Below, piece by piece: positions 1-8,384 of a stretch of 64,000 nt of DNA (position 1 is its first letter; every line of letters starts with the position of its first letter). Where the stretch lies: positions 372,001-436,000 of the forward strand of contig JADJCA010000001.1 of the NCBI GenBank assembly GCA_016703425.1, written 5' to 3'. Source of the stretch: Myxococcales bacterium (GTDB taxonomy: Bacteria > Myxococcota_A > Polyangia > Polyangiales > Polyangiaceae). The notes under the pieces were generated by a model that worked only from the letters and a program-made list of their open reading frames with translations, was not told the DNA's origin and did not search any database. The translations under genes were made by a program, and so were the position numbers.

Positions 1-1249
1 CGTCCTCGAGCGCGTCGAGCCACCAGAGCGCTGGCAGCGGCGTCGTCCACACGAGGAAAATGGCGAGGAGCGGCCACATTCCCGGCAACCCGAACGCGAA
101 GGCGACGCTCCAACCGCATGCCCAGAGGGGAAACACCCCGAGTCCGGCCACGAGCTTCAGCGTCGAGACGAGGTCGCCCTCGCCGCCAGCCCGCGCCGAG
201 ACCCAACGGGGAATGCGATAGGGCAACGCGTAGAGAAAGAAGCCGAGCGTCGCCAACGGCAGCACGAGCAACATGAGCCACGGGGCGACGCGACCCGCGC
301 GCAGCGGAACGTTCGTCGACGTGACGTCTTGGTCGCTGAGTCCCTCGCGTTCGAGGACCGCGAAATAGGCAGCGGTCCGCTCCTTCACGGGGTCCACGAG
401 AGCCGGTGCGTGAAGACGGAGCGCTCCCCCGGCGTCGCGAACCGCCCGAGCCAGCTCGGCAAAGCCTTCGAAGGAGGTCTCGCCGGCCTCGTGCGCCAAG
501 AGTTCGGCGACCTGTTCGGTGAGCCGCCGCTCCTCCCAGTTGTCGGCGGTCACCAGCATTCGCGAGAGGTCCTCCTGAATCACGCGCGTGACCGCTTGCA
601 CGCGCTCCTCATCGGACAGCGAGGCGGGGGCCACCGACGCGAACGTGCGGGCGGGGCCATAAAACACAAGGACGCGGGACCGAAAGACATCCCGAGCCTC
701 GAACTCGAGGCCCACCGCCTGAAAGCTGATCGTCGCCGGCGCGACGCCTTCGCCGCAGAGCATCATGCGGGCCGGCCCCGTTCGCAGCTTGACCAGCCCA
801 GGCTCGTTGTGGCTCGTTCCTTCAGGGAAAATGAGGATATTTCCGCCGCGGGCCAGGTGATGCCCCACGGTCTTGAAGAGCTCGTCGTTCGCTCCACCGG
901 CTTTCGTCGGATCGTCGCGGCGGCGCACGACGGGGACCGCACCGAGCGCGTCGAGCAGCGCCCCGAGGATCGGGATCTTCCAGAGCGGCGCTTTGGAGAT
1001 GGGCGCGACCCGCGTCTCTGCCGTCGTGAGAACGAGCAGCGGATCGACGAGGCCGTTGACGTGATTCGGCAAGAGGACGCGGCCGGTAGCACCTCGAGGC
1101 ACATCCCCGACGACGCTGATCTTGCGAAAATAGACGCGAGCGACCACGCGCAAGAGCGCCAGGATGCCGCGCCGGAGGGCGCTCTCCGTGGATCTCGCCG
1201 AAGCGCTGGCGCCGCGACCGGGCGCCGCGGAGCCCGCTGCGAGCGTCAT
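1..1249 (-). CDS. PlsC-type phospholipid acyltransferase, 3' end beyond window
   Basis: This gene starts at an ATG at 1249 and runs off the left edge, leaving about 416 codons. The translation has the acyltransferase motif NHVNGLVDP at about residues 62-70 and FPEGTSH at about 141-147, the two hallmark blocks of glycerolipid acyltransferases. The H-x5-D spacing is that of the yeast Gpt2/Sct1-like branch rather than the H-x4-D of typical PlsC. After the roughly 300-residue catalytic part come hydrophobic stretches from about residue 322, suggesting two or more membrane helices. It probably transfers an acyl chain to a glycerol phosphate or lysophospholipid at the inner membrane. Its ATG overlaps the stop of the upstream gene (ATGA), so translation is likely coupled. 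The substrate cannot be read from sequence. Confidence 0.85.
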   Translation of the reverse strand, partial: MTLAAGSAAPGRGASASARSTESALRRGILALLRVVARVYFRKISVVGDVPRGATGRVLLPNHVNGLVDPLLVLTTAETRVAPISKAPLWKIPILGALLDALGAVPVVRRRDDPTKAGGANDELFKTVGHHLARGGNILIFPEGTSHNEPGLVKLRTGPARMMLCGEGVAPATISFQAVGLEFEARDVFRSRVLVFYGPARTFASVAPASLSDEERVQAVTRVIQEDLSRMLVTADNWEERRLTEQVAELLAHEAGETSFEGFAELARAVRDAGGALRLHAPALVDPVKERTAAYFAVLEREGLSDQDVTSTNVPLRAGRVAPWLMLLVLPLATLGFFLYALPYRIPRWVSARAGGEGDLVSTLKLVAGLGVFPLWACGWSVAFAFGLPGMWPLLAIFLVWTTPLPALWWLDALED

Positions 1250-1716
1250 CCCTTGGGAAGCGTCTGTGCGAGCGTCCGCGACTCGTCCTTGAAGAGAATC
1301 TCGATCTTGTTCGCATCGATGATTCGAGTCACCACGCCGTCGCCGAAGCGCGTGTGCTTGATGAGATCGCCCTCGCGGAACGTCTCGTGAATCGTGTACT
1401 TCCGGAAGTCAGCCACGGCGCGCCCGGTGACCGCCTTCTCCCAAGTGACCTCGCGCGTCACGCGCGCCTGCTCGGCCTTCGTGGCCGACGACATGCGCGG
1501 AGCCCGCGGCTCGGAGATGCCGCTCTTGGTGGAGCGCGGCGACGCAGCCTCCTTCTCCCCCGGCGGGCGAGCGCGAAAATTGTGATGCGAGCTGCAGGTC
1601 GAGCACTCCACGCGAACGGGCTTCGGCCCCACCATGGCGATGATGCGGTGGTTTAGAACCAGCCGGCACTTGGTGCACCAGCTGTCGACCTCTCCCCCGG
1701 TCTTGAGCGACTTCAT
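1246..1716 (-). CDS. Zinc-ribbon protein with C-terminal UvrD/PcrA Tudor-like module
   Basis: A 156-residue protein with two parts. The N-terminus carries a four-cysteine knuckle (CTKC near residue 14 and CSTC near residue 39), consistent with a zinc ribbon. The C-terminus (about 112-150) reads FREGDLIKHTRFGDGVVTRI, which resembles the small Tudor-like domain at the end of UvrD/PcrA helicases and related RNA-polymerase-contacting modules. The linker is charged and probably disordered. It starts at an ATG overlapping the stop of the gene before it and ends overlapping the acyltransferase start, so it sits in a tight minus-strand unit. A nucleic-acid or polymerase-binding role is inferred from the domains only. 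Confidence 0.75.
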   Translation of the reverse strand: MKSLKTGGEVDSWCTKCRLVLNHRIIAMVGPKPVRVECSTCSSHHNFRARPPGEKEAASPRSTKSGISEPRAPRMSSATKAEQARVTREVTWEKAVTGRAVADFRKYTIHETFREGDLIKHTRFGDGVVTRIIDANKIEILFKDESRTLAQTLPKG

Positions 1717-2147
1717 TCTCGATTTCTCCGCTTTGCGTCTCGCTTGTTGACGAAGACGTCTGTCTTCACCTGGGGTTTTGGCAACGCCTCGGGATCGCCC
1801 TCCGCCTCGTGGTCCGCGGCCGCAGCCGAGGGCTCGTTGGGCGTGAAGCGAATCGTCGTGTTGACCTCAAACTGCACGCTCGTCAGCAGCTTCTGCAGAT
1901 CGGCGGCGATGTTCGTCTGTTCGAGGAAGTCGCGAAACTCGTTCGCCACGACACGAAGAATCCCGTTCTTCGTCTCCTCCATTTGAGCAAAGAGGAGCTG
2001 GGCAACCTCTTTGGGCACCTTGCGATCGTGCATGAACTGCTTGATCGAGTCAGGCGCCTCGGTGGCCTTTTCGACCCCGATCTCGACGGCGCGCTTCAAG
2101 AGGTCTGGAATGACGCCCTCGAGCCGTCGCCGCTTGTCACCAGACAT
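1713..2147 (-). CDS. Conserved hypothetical protein, myxobacterial type
   Basis: A 144-residue soluble protein with no signal peptide. The first 110 residues are predicted mostly helical (MSGDKRRRLEGVIPDLLKRA, then EVAQLLFAQMEETKNGILRV) and end in an acidic, Pro-containing tail. The helix-rich layout recalls phasin-like or polyhydroxyalkanoate-associated small proteins, but no diagnostic motif is visible and I do not assign a function. The stop overlaps the next ATG by the ATGA arrangement. The gene lies between a roadblock-like gene and the zinc-ribbon gene, which suggests co-expression. Confidence 0.7.
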   Translation of the reverse strand: MSGDKRRRLEGVIPDLLKRAVEIGVEKATEAPDSIKQFMHDRKVPKEVAQLLFAQMEETKNGILRVVANEFRDFLEQTNIAADLQKLLTSVQFEVNTTIRFTPNEPSAAAADHEAEGDPEALPKPQVKTDVFVNKRDAKRRNRE

Positions 2148-2242
2148 GGCCAGGGAATACCTGGCTCACGGCGCCGGGGTCAACGGAAGCCTGCGCGAAA
2201 TCGCGGCGCCGGCCCGTGAGCACGAAGCCCGCAACGCGGCCG

Positions 2243-2653
2243 TCAGGCTGCGAGGATGCGCGCGACGCCGCGGGCGGCCCGCTCGAGGGCGGCGTCCAGC
2301 GCTGGCCCGGCGCGACGGCGTGCCGCGCGGGCGCAGAGCAAGACGTCCTGGCCGTCGATGCGGAGTGTCCGAAGCTCGACCTCGGTGCGCAAATTCGCGA
2401 AGCGGGAGGGCTCTTGGGCCGCCGCGTCCTCACGCAGGAGCGGAGCGTAGGCCGCCAATTCTTCGCATGCCGCCCACGCACCGACGCCGGCGACCATCAC
2501 GCCCGACGCGTCGGCGAGGATCAACGTGTCGACGGAGGCGTCCTTTCGCGCCGTGGCGAGCTGATAGTGGAGCGCAACGAGAGGGTCCGAGCTGCGCTTC
2601 TGGCGGCGTTCTTCGAAATTCATGCCCCCGAAGAGTGCGCCATGTAGTCCCAT
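2243..2653 (-). CDS. Roadblock/LC7-like small protein
   Basis: A 136-residue protein whose central segment (TLILADASGVMVAGVGA, residues about 43-59) has the strand-turn-strand pattern of roadblock/LC7 domains. Such proteins dimerise and often regulate small Ras-like GTPases such as MglA, which control polarity and motility in myxobacteria. The match is to the fold pattern only; the protein is short and has no partner GTPase beside it. It is the first gene of the minus-strand unit, 95 bases upstream of the next start. The upstream region is shared with the divergent aminopeptidase gene. An alternative start at the internal ATG (residue 11) is possible. Confidence 0.65.
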   Translation of the reverse strand: MGLHGALFGGMNFEERRQKRSSDPLVALHYQLATARKDASVDTLILADASGVMVAGVGAWAACEELAAYAPLLREDAAAQEPSRFANLRTEVELRTLRIDGQDVLLCARAARRRAGPALDAALERAARGVARILAA

Positions 2654-2723
2654 GTAGGAAAACTTTCAGCAAGACCGTTCTCGCCACTTGACCGACCGCG
2701 GCGCATCGCCAAAGGTCGCCGCG

Positions 2724-4052
2724 ATGAATTTCGAGGTATTCCGCCGCCGCCGGGCACGGCTGCTCGAGGCGCTGTCTGCTCCCGACTCTGGCGCCGCTTT
2801 GGGCGAGGCCCTCGTCGTGATGCCGTCATGGCCCGTGCAGATGCGCAACGGCGACGTTGAGCAGGAGTACCGCCAGGACTCGGATTTTTTCTATCTCTCC
2901 GGTTTCGCGGAGCCCGAAAGCGTCCTTGTTCTATCCACCCGCCACCGTAAGGCCACGTTGTTCGTTCGGCCCCGCGACCCTGAGCGCGAGATCTGGGACG
3001 GGCCTCGCGCCGGCGTCGACGGCGCCGTGGAGACGTTTGGCTTCGACGAGGCGTTTCCCGTCGCCGACTTCGACAAGGAGCTCGCGAGGCTGCTCGGCGA
3101 CCATGCGCGGCTCGTGTATCGGCTTGGCCGCGACGCGGCGATGGACCGCCGAGTCCTCTCGACCCTCGAACGGCTCAAGTCCCGCTCGCGCACGGCAACG
3201 ACGTATCCGCACGTCGTCGTGGATCCGGCCAGCCTGCTCGGTGAGATGAGGCTCCTCAAGGACGACGACGAAGTGGCGCGCATGCGCCGGGCCGCGACCA
3301 TCTCCGGCGAGGCGCACGCGCGGGCCATGGCCATGGCGCGGCCGGGCCTCTTCGAATACGAGGTGGAGGCCGCCTTGATGGAGGCCTTCCGGCGCGGTGG
3401 CGCCGAGCGCCAGGCCTACGGCGCCATCGTGGGCTCGGGCGTCAACGCGACCATCTTGCACTACCGCTCGAACGACCGCCGCCTCGAAGACGGCGACCTC
3501 CTCCTCATCGACGCGGGGTGCGAGTTTGGGCACTACGCGAGCGACATCACCCGGACCTTCCCCGTCAACGGCACCTTCTCGCGCGAGCAGAGGGAGGTCT
3601 ACGAGATCGTCCTCGAGGCGCAGCTTGCGTCGATCGAAAAGACCAAGCCCGGTGCGACCATCGACGCGATTCATCAAGCAACGGTCGAGAGCCTAACGAA
3701 GGGCCTCGTGCGCATCGGCCTCTTGACCGGCGAGGTGGAAAAGCTCGTGAGCGAAGAGGCTTACAAGCCGTTTTACATGCATCGCACAAGCCACTGGTTG
3801 GGCATGGATGTTCACGACGTCGGCGCGTATTTCCAAGGCGGCGAGCCGCGACCGCTTGCGGCGGGGATGGTCCTCACCGTCGAACCGGGTCTCTACATCG
3901 CGAAGGACGCAAACGTTCCTGCGGCGTATCGCGGCATCGGCGTTCGCATCGAAGATGACATCCTGGTCGGGCCCGACGGTCCCATCAACCTCACCGAGTC
4001 CGTCCCCAAGACCGTGGCCGACGTCGAGCGTGCGTGTCGCCAGAAGCTCTGA
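2724..4052 (+). CDS. pepP: Xaa-Pro aminopeptidase (M24B)
   Basis: This cytosolic metallopeptidase removes N-terminal residues preceding proline. The 442-residue length matches the family. The N-terminal creatinase-like domain (to about 165) is followed by the pita-bread catalytic domain. The five metal ligands can be followed: Asp in LLIDAGCEFG, Asp in ASDITRTFPV, His in HRTSHWLGMD, Glu in LTVEPGLYIA and Glu in GVRIEDDILV. I chose the ATG at 2724 because AAAGG lies 8 bases upstream; a TTG at 2688 would add 12 residues. It is divergent from the roadblock-like gene and is followed 50 bases later by the xerC remnant. Confidence 0.93.
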   Translation: MNFEVFRRRRARLLEALSAPDSGAALGEALVVMPSWPVQMRNGDVEQEYRQDSDFFYLSGFAEPESVLVLSTRHRKATLFVRPRDPEREIWDGPRAGVDGAVETFGFDEAFPVADFDKELARLLGDHARLVYRLGRDAAMDRRVLSTLERLKSRSRTATTYPHVVVDPASLLGEMRLLKDDDEVARMRRAATISGEAHARAMAMARPGLFEYEVEAALMEAFRRGGAERQAYGAIVGSGVNATILHYRSNDRRLEDGDLLLIDAGCEFGHYASDITRTFPVNGTFSREQREVYEIVLEAQLASIEKTKPGATIDAIHQATVESLTKGLVRIGLLTGEVEKLVSEEAYKPFYMHRTSHWLGMDVHDVGAYFQGGEPRPLAAGMVLTVEPGLYIAKDANVPAAYRGIGVRIEDDILVGPDGPINLTESVPKTVADVERACRQKL

Positions 4053-4102
4053 CGGGCTGCGCGTTTCTTTGCGTCCCCGGCGCGCGCTGCTAGTCGAGAG
4101 GG

Positions 4103-4874
4103 GTGGACCTTGAGGCGGCGGTTCTCGCTTTTCTCACGCACCTCGAGACCGAGCGCCGCGTATCGGCTCACACGCTCGACGCCTACCGGCGCGACCTCGC
4201 CACGCTCGTTCGCTTCGTGGCCGCCCGCCGAGAGAAATCGGGCAGGCCCCCCCATCTAGACGACCTCGACGTGTACGTCTTGCGCGGGTGGCTTGGCGAG
4301 CTCTCGCGCACGCTGTCGGCGAGCAGTGTCGCCAAGGCGCCTCCGCGACCGCGCGATTCTCGAGGTGCTCTACGGATCCGGGCTGCGCGTTGGCGAGTTG
4401 GTACGGCTCGATGCCGCTGATGTCGACGATGGCCGAGGCGAGGTCCGCGTTTTGGGCAAGGGCAACAAGGAGCGCGTCGTTCCCCTAGGAACAGAGAGCC
4501 AGAAGGCGCTCCGCGCCTACCTCGAGGTTCGTCCGACGCTCCGCTCTCGCCGCAAAGAACCTGATCCCGTCGCGCTCTTCGTCAGTCACCGCGGGCATCG
4601 CATGACGCCGCGTGCGATGCAGAAGCTCGTGCGCGCTTGGGGCGCTGCGGGAGCGGGCCGAGCCGATCTCCACCCGCATGCGCTGCGGCACAGCTGCGCG
4701 ACGCATCTCATGGACGGCGGCGCTGACCTCCGCGCCATTCAGGAACTTCTCGGACACTCGTCACTGTCAACGACGCAACGTTATACCCACGTGTCCGTCG
4801 AGCACCTCCTCAAGGCCTACGACGCTGCGCATCCGTTGGCCAAAAGCGCCGCGTCCAAAGCCGTCAAGCGGTGA
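4103..4874 (+). pseudogene. xerC: Tyrosine recombinase XerC, internal deletion and frameshift
   Basis: XerC acts with XerD at dif to resolve chromosome dimers. From the GTG at 4103 about 80 residues match the N-terminal SAM-like domain (LETERRVSAHTLDAYRRDLA). After LSASSVAK near 4336 the frame is lost, and another frame resumes directly at RDRAILEVLYGSGLRVGEL. Compared with an ordinary XerC, about 65-70 residues (roughly 200 bases) joining the two domains are missing. The catalytic domain still holds the Arg in GLRVGEL, Lys in GKGNKERVVP, HALRH, LLGHSS and the Tyr in TTQRYTHVS. The second half has no convincing start of its own, so a functional recombinase is unlikely from this locus unless the assembly is wrong. 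Confidence 0.85.
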
Positions 4875-4923
4875 GTTGCCCGCGGCGAGAGCGGCCCCTC
4901 ATGTTGTAGAGTCGTCGGCGCCG

Positions 4924-7152
4924 ATGCCTCGTCTCCGCCGCACGCTCGCGTCCGCCTTCGGGGCCCAGTTGGCCACGGCCATCGTGGCCCTCGTCGAGGC
5001 GCGGGGCCTTGGCACAGGCCGCTCTGACGGATTGCTCGCGCTCTGGGGAATCCTCGCGCCGCTTGGGTTGGTGGTCGGCGCGTCCGTCGCCGCGGCGCTC
5101 CTGTTGCTCGATCCGCGAGGCCCCACGGGGCCGCGTGACCTGGCTCGACTCGTTCGAGCGGAGCCGCTCTGGACCCGGTCACGCGTGGCGGCAGCGGCTC
5201 CACTCGCCATCCTTTCGGGGCTCGTTTGGGTGGTCTCGATGGCGCACGTCGCGAGGGACTTGCTGGGCCAGGGCGAGGGGAGAGTCGCCGCCGCCGAACT
5301 TGTCGGCGTCGGCGGCCTTCTGGCCCTCCTGGCACTTGCCCTCGCGCTCGCGCTCGTGTCGCCCCTCAGGCGGCTCTTCGCGCTCGGGGCCGAACGGCTC
5401 CCGCAGCTTGTGGACCCTGTGTTCACGAGCGCCGTCGCCGTCGCCGCGTCGGTCGCGACCATCGCGTGGGGCGTGAAGAACGGCGACGTCGGCGGAGGGG
5501 GAGGTGCGCTCGGGATCTTCGGCGTCCTCGCACGCAGCGAGCTCGACTTGCGGCCCGTGGGGCACGGGGCGCTGATGGCGGCATTTGCCTTTGTGGCGCC
5601 GCTCGTCATTCGCCCTCGCGGCTCCGTCGCGGAGTTGGTCGCGCTGTTCTTGGGAGCGCTCTTGCCGCTCGCGCTCGCGATGCCTGCGGCTCGCATGTTT
5701 GACGGGAGCGCGACCCTCGCGAGGGCCGTCGAGAAGCGTGCCCCCCTGGGGCGTCTGGCGCTCGCCGGGGCAAGGCGCCTCACAGACCGGGACGGTGACG
5801 GCGCGGCGCGCACGTTTGGGGGCCGCGACTGCGACGACGGCAACGCACGCCGTTCCCCCAGCGCGCTCGACGTGCCGGGCAACGGCATCGACGAGGACTG
5901 CAGCGGGGCCGACACTCCGCTCGCGGTCCCGTCGCAACCGAAGCAGGTCAAGGCGCGCAAGGCTCCCACCGACTTCAACCTCGTCCTCGTGACCATCGAC
6001 ACGCTAAGGCCCGACTTGGGCTTCCTCGGCTACGACCTGCCGGTGAGCCCAAACCTTGATCGCCTCGCCGCCAAGAGCACGGTGTTCGAACGCGCTTACG
6101 CGCCCGCGTCCTACACCGGCAAGAGCCTGGCGCCGGTCCTCATCGGAAAGTACCCGAGTGAGACGCTTCGCAACGGAAGCCACTTCAACACGTATGAAAA
6201 GGACAACGTCCTTCTGGCGGAGCGGCTCAAAGCGGCCGGGCTTCGGACCTTTGGAGCCGCGTCGCACTGGTATTTCTTGCCTTGGAGCGGCCTTACGCAA
6301 GGCTTCGACGAGTTCGACTTGTCGGCGAAGCCGTCGTCGGGACAGGGCGACACCGACACCTCAGTGACGAGCAAAGAGCTCACCGATGCCGCGCTGGCCC
6401 AGCTCGCGAAGAAGGAGAATACGGGGGGGCGATTCTTTATGTGGGTCCACTACTTCGATCCGCATGCGCAATACATGGACCATCCCGGGGGGCCGACGTT
6501 CCTCCGCCCCGGCGCCAAACCAACCTTCATGGAGTCGACGCGCGCCGCCTACGACAAGGAGGTCTGGTTCACCGACAAGCACGTCGGGCGGCTCCTCGAG
6601 CGCATCGAGTCGTCGCCATTTGGCGCGCGGACCATCGTCGTCGTGACCTCGGACCATGGCGAGGCGTTCGCCGAACACAACATGAACTGGCACGGCGTCG
6701 AGCTCTGGGAGTCCTTGGTGCGCGTGCCGCTCTTGGTCCACGTGCCGGGGCAGCCTGCGCACCGCGTCGCCGATCGGCGGGCGCTCATCGACCTCGTGCC
6801 CACGGTGCTGGACCTGCTAGGCCTGCCGCCGGCGCCTTCCGAGCAGATCTCTGGCGAATCCATGAGCGACGATGTCTTCGGTGAACCGTCGCCGGGGCCA
6901 CGCGACGTTTACTTGGACATGCCCGCCGGCCCCTACAATGGCGTTCGGCGCGCTCTCATCTCGGGCCCTGGCGCGGGCGTCAAACTCCTCCATTTCGGGG
7001 GGACTCAGTTTCAGGTCTTCGACCTGAGCCGCGACGCCGGCGAGCTCACCGACCTCGCAGAGCAGCCCGCGATGCTCGGTCCGCTTGAAGAGAAGCTCGA
7101 GCGCTTTCGTGGCCGTCTGCGCGAAGTGGACGTGAAACCGGCTGCGCCATAG
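4924..7152 (+). CDS. Membrane-anchored sulfatase/phosphotransferase-fold protein with MopE-like motif
   Basis: A 742-residue protein in three parts. Residues 1 to about 260 hold several hydrophobic segments, so it is inner-membrane anchored. A short calcium/copper-binding-type motif follows (DRDGDG, then GGRDCDDGN and GIDEDCSGAD), like a single MopE unit. The C-terminal half is an alkaline-phosphatase-superfamily sulfatase fold: VTIDTLRPD with a metal Asp, DPHAQY, and TSDHGEAF. The usual sulfatase C-x-P-x-R is absent; PASYTGKSLAP occupies that position, so the nucleophile would be Ser or Thr. A sulfatase, phosphoethanolamine transferase or phosphodiesterase is possible. Start chosen at the ATG at 4924; an earlier in-frame extension overlaps xerC and has no membrane character. 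Confidence 0.85.
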   Translation: MPRLRRTLASAFGAQLATAIVALVEARGLGTGRSDGLLALWGILAPLGLVVGASVAAALLLLDPRGPTGPRDLARLVRAEPLWTRSRVAAAAPLAILSGLVWVVSMAHVARDLLGQGEGRVAAAELVGVGGLLALLALALALALVSPLRRLFALGAERLPQLVDPVFTSAVAVAASVATIAWGVKNGDVGGGGGALGIFGVLARSELDLRPVGHGALMAAFAFVAPLVIRPRGSVAELVALFLGALLPLALAMPAARMFDGSATLARAVEKRAPLGRLALAGARRLTDRDGDGAARTFGGRDCDDGNARRSPSALDVPGNGIDEDCSGADTPLAVPSQPKQVKARKAPTDFNLVLVTIDTLRPDLGFLGYDLPVSPNLDRLAAKSTVFERAYAPASYTGKSLAPVLIGKYPSETLRNGSHFNTYEKDNVLLAERLKAAGLRTFGAASHWYFLPWSGLTQGFDEFDLSAKPSSGQGDTDTSVTSKELTDAALAQLAKKENTGGRFFMWVHYFDPHAQYMDHPGGPTFLRPGAKPTFMESTRAAYDKEVWFTDKHVGRLLERIESSPFGARTIVVVTSDHGEAFAEHNMNWHGVELWESLVRVPLLVHVPGQPAHRVADRRALIDLVPTVLDLLGLPPAPSEQISGESMSDDVFGEPSPGPRDVYLDMPAGPYNGVRRALISGPGAGVKLLHFGGTQFQVFDLSRDAGELTDLAEQPAMLGPLEEKLERFRGRLREVDVKPAAP

Positions 7153-7213
7153 GCCGTCCAGATGTCATGCTCGGGAGCGAGCGCGCCGCTTCCCAGGGCC
7201 GCAGCGGAACGAT

Positions 7214-7609
7214 ATGCTCCGGGCGATGGCCGACAATGACTTGCAATCTGCACCTCGCATCGTCGTTGGGGGGTCGGAGCGGAGGACCGCAGACCGCATC
7301 GCCTACGAGGTCGACGCGGAGCTGCGCGTCGGGACCAACATCGTTCACGCTCGGACGGAGAACGTCTCCGCGAGCGGCGTCTTCCTCAGCGTCCCCAGCC
7401 TGCTCATCGTAGGAAGCAGGGTCAACGTTCGGTTCGCTTTGCCCGCCGGGAGCTTTGAGGCGGACTCCACGGTGGTTCGCCTCCGCCCCACCGGCGAGCG
7501 TGGCCCCGGCGTGGGTCTCATGTTTCACGACGTGCCGAGCGAGTTTCGGATGCGGCTCGACATGATGTGCCCCCCAGCCAAGGCCATCGTACGAGACGGC
7601 CCCGGCTGA
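7214..7609 (+). CDS. PilZ domain protein
   Basis: A 131-residue single-domain protein. The N-terminus has the RxxxR cyclic-di-GMP contact (RRTADR, about residues 23-28) and the second motif NVSASGVFL (about 52-60), a match to the D/N-x-S-x-x-G element. It probably senses cyclic di-GMP and acts on a partner protein in motility, polysaccharide or cell-surface control. An internal ATG at 7226 would give a protein starting MADNDLQ and is an equally good start. It follows the sulfatase-fold gene by 61 bases and converges on the phosphatase gene. Confidence 0.88.
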   Translation: MLRAMADNDLQSAPRIVVGGSERRTADRIAYEVDAELRVGTNIVHARTENVSASGVFLSVPSLLIVGSRVNVRFALPAGSFEADSTVVRLRPTGERGPGVGLMFHDVPSEFRMRLDMMCPPAKAIVRDGPG

Positions 7610-7623
7610 GCGCTTCGCTGCCG

Positions 7624-8280
7624 TCACAGCCGCAGCAAGGCGGGAAGCTCCGCCAGTCGCGCCAGCGTGAAGTCGGGGGCGCACGCCTCCAGAGACGCAT
7701 CGCTCCCAAAGCCACCGCGAACGGCGACGGTGACGCACCCGGCGGCGCGGCCCGCGTCGAGATCCTGATGCCCGTCACCAACCATGACGGTCCTTGAGGG
7801 CGAAACGCCCATGGCAGCCATGGCGCTAACGAGCAGGTCCGGCGCAGGTTTGAGCGCGCCGTCACCGCCGCCCCGCACGACGCGGAAATGCGCCAAGAGC
7901 GCCGTGGCCTCGAGCAGCGCGACGGCGAGCGCGCGTGACTTGTTCGTGACGACGGCCATGGGAAGCGGCGCGAGTTGCGTGAGCATGGCCGCTGCGCCCG
8001 GCGCCACGACGGCATGATCGGCGGGATGCGCCCGGTAGAATTCGCGAAAGTCCCGCATCGCGTCGTCCAACGCCTCGGAGTCTTTCGGCTCGTCGGCGCG
8101 CAAGCCAAAGGAGCGCGCAACGAGCCATCGGGCTCCATCACCGACGAACGAGCGGAGCGTCTCCCTCGGTTGAGGCAAGAGGCCCCGGCGCGAACGAGCG
8201 AAGTTGCACGCGGCAGCAATGTCGTCGAGGGAATCGACGAGCGTGCCATCCAGGTCGAAGAGAACGGCCTCGTAGCCCAC
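7624..8280 (-). CDS. gph: HAD-family phosphoglycolate phosphatase
   Basis: A haloacid-dehalogenase-type phosphatase, about 218 residues from the GTG at 8280. Motif I is LFDLDGTLVDS, motif II is VVTNKS, the conserved Lys is in ALKPAPDLL, and motif III is MVGDGHQDLDAG. The cap is the helical type seen in Gph/PGPase enzymes, which remove phosphate from 2-phosphoglycolate formed in DNA repair or oxygenation. An ATG at 8340 would add 20 residues of atypical sequence; family members normally start a few residues before motif I, so I prefer the GTG. It is divergent from purA. Confidence 0.88.
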   Translation of the reverse strand: MGYEAVLFDLDGTLVDSLDDIAAACNFARSRRGLLPQPRETLRSFVGDGARWLVARSFGLRADEPKDSEALDDAMRDFREFYRAHPADHAVVAPGAAAMLTQLAPLPMAVVTNKSRALAVALLEATALLAHFRVVRGGGDGALKPAPDLLVSAMAAMGVSPSRTVMVGDGHQDLDAGRAAGCVTVAVRGGFGSDASLEACAPDFTLARLAELPALLRL

Positions 8281-8384
8281 GGCCCCCTTATCAACCGGGG
8301 AACGGGTCTCCGCAAGGCCTGCCCGTCCGCTCTTGCGCACTCGGAGCAGGCGCGCGGCTCCCTTCGTGATAGACGTCAGAGCCG

